Shown here piece after piece: positions 13,586 through 14,168 of a stretch of 14,168 bases of DNA. Under the pieces are notes generated by a model. The model saw only the letters and a program-made list of their open reading frames with translations. It was not told the origin of the DNA and made no database searches. The position numbers and the translations under genes are program-made. Numbering within the stretch: position 1 is the first letter of the stretch; every line of letters begins with the position of its first letter. This DNA comes from Planctomycetota bacterium (GTDB lineage Bacteria; Planctomycetota; UBA1135): NCBI GenBank assembly GCA_022447335.1, contig JAKVCF010000052.1, positions 1 to 14,168 of the forward strand, read 5' to 3'.

Positions 13586-14168
13586 CGCCCCCTGCCTCTC
13601 GTTCTCGCCCTACTCGGGTCGCTGAGTATGAGGGCGGCCGATCGTCTGCAGGAACCGGTTGTTGACAATGGACTGCTAACACAAGTGAGAACCATTTCTC
13701 GATTCGATGAGGCTCCTCAAGTGAATCGCTTGGTCGGCTGGACCGAAGATGGTCCGCGTCTCCAGAAGGGCCAGGTCGCGCCGGACTGGGTGCAGATGAG
13801 CTTTCCACTCTCGATACCACCGGTTTCTCAGTCGGAGGCTCGGGGTTGGGTGCTTGAGTTGGCCGACGGTCTGCGGCTGAAGGGTCAGCCGCAGACCGGC
13901 AGCGCCGATCGTGTCGATTGGGCAATCGGTGGCGGATCTAACCTCGTGCTGATCCCTGTTGATCTGCTGATGTTGAAAGGCTTTGGTCGCACGCGGGTGC
14001 CGATTGCGCTCGGCGACCAGGAAGAAGATCTACTTGTGCTGCGAACCTCGGCTGGGTTGGATCGCCGTTCTGGTTGGCTAGAGGGGATTGACGAAGAAGG
14101 CATCACCTTTGCCGTGGGTGATCGTGTCGAGAGTCACGCGTGGGACAAAGTGGAAGGGGTACGCTTGC
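13577..14168 (+). CDS. Secreted protein of unknown function, C-terminus outside window
   Basis: I read this from the plus strand: ATG 13577 opens a frame that runs without a stop to the window edge (197 codons). The N-terminus (MALRPLPLVLALLGSLSMRA) looks like a signal peptide, so the product is probably exported. The body has no motif I recognise. Residues 165-197 contain SGWLEGIDEEGITFAVG followed by a basic/acidic stretch ending WDKVEGVRL. This pattern (a G-x-L strand, an acidic turn, another strand, then a valine-rich strand) resembles a small beta domain I associate with planctomycete secreted proteins, from memory and with low certainty. It diverges from groEL1 with 100 bp between starts and may share regulatory DNA with it. 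No Shine-Dalgarno is evident. A TATGCT (13562-13567) lies just before the start but has no good -35 partner. Confidence 0.7.
   Translation, partial: MALRPLPLVLALLGSLSMRAADRLQEPVVDNGLLTQVRTISRFDEAPQVNRLVGWTEDGPRLQKGQVAPDWVQMSFPLSIPPVSQSEARGWVLELADGLRLKGQPQTGSADRVDWAIGGGSNLVLIPVDLLMLKGFGRTRVPIALGDQEEDLLVLRTSAGLDRRSGWLEGIDEEGITFAVGDRVESHAWDKVEGVRL

Overview
The window reads as chromosomal DNA from a Gram-negative-type bacterium, most likely a planctomycete. It carries lpxB, so the cell makes lipid A and has an outer membrane. Three other features point the same way, from family knowledge rather than a search: a secreted squalene-cyclase-like repeat protein, a secreted HExxH protein resembling DUF1570-type proteins, and a groEL-groES-groEL block followed by dnaJ and grpE. 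Genes are tightly packed with short gaps. No RNA gene, insertion sequence, phage gene or CRISPR array is visible.

Positions 1-1865: a truncated serine beta-lactamase-family hydrolase on the minus strand diverges from queF (queuosine pathway) and a short signal peptidase I gene on the plus strand. Positions 1862-5604, minus strand: lpxB, a secreted toroid-repeat protein and a fumarylacetoacetate-hydrolase-family protein, probably read in that order. The last gene ends against the signal peptidase gene with overlapping stop codons. Positions 5605-6540: a divergent spacer and a small kinase-fold gene (plus strand) cut by an in-frame TAG, whose C-terminal coding sequence continues in the same frame to 6535.

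Positions 6541-13476, minus strand: a compact chaperone cluster read groEL1, groES, groEL2, dnaJ, grpE, followed after 69 bp by a secreted zinc-metalloprotease-like gene. Neither dnaK nor hrcA is in the cluster. The two GroELs are clearly different paralogues: GroEL2 keeps the standard apical substrate- and GroES-binding residues, GroEL1 has changed three positions in one segment of that surface, and both lack a GGM-rich tail. Directly upstream of groEL1 lies a near-consensus sigma-54 promoter (TTGGCAC-N5-TTGC, GG-N10-GC), about 16 nt in front of a good ribosome-binding site. Positions 13577-14168, plus strand: the start of a secreted protein of unknown function that diverges from the chaperone operon.

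The most notable features are the apparent sigma-54 control of a two-GroEL chaperone operon and the amber-interrupted kinase gene. I see no defence system or other clearly new multi-gene system here.
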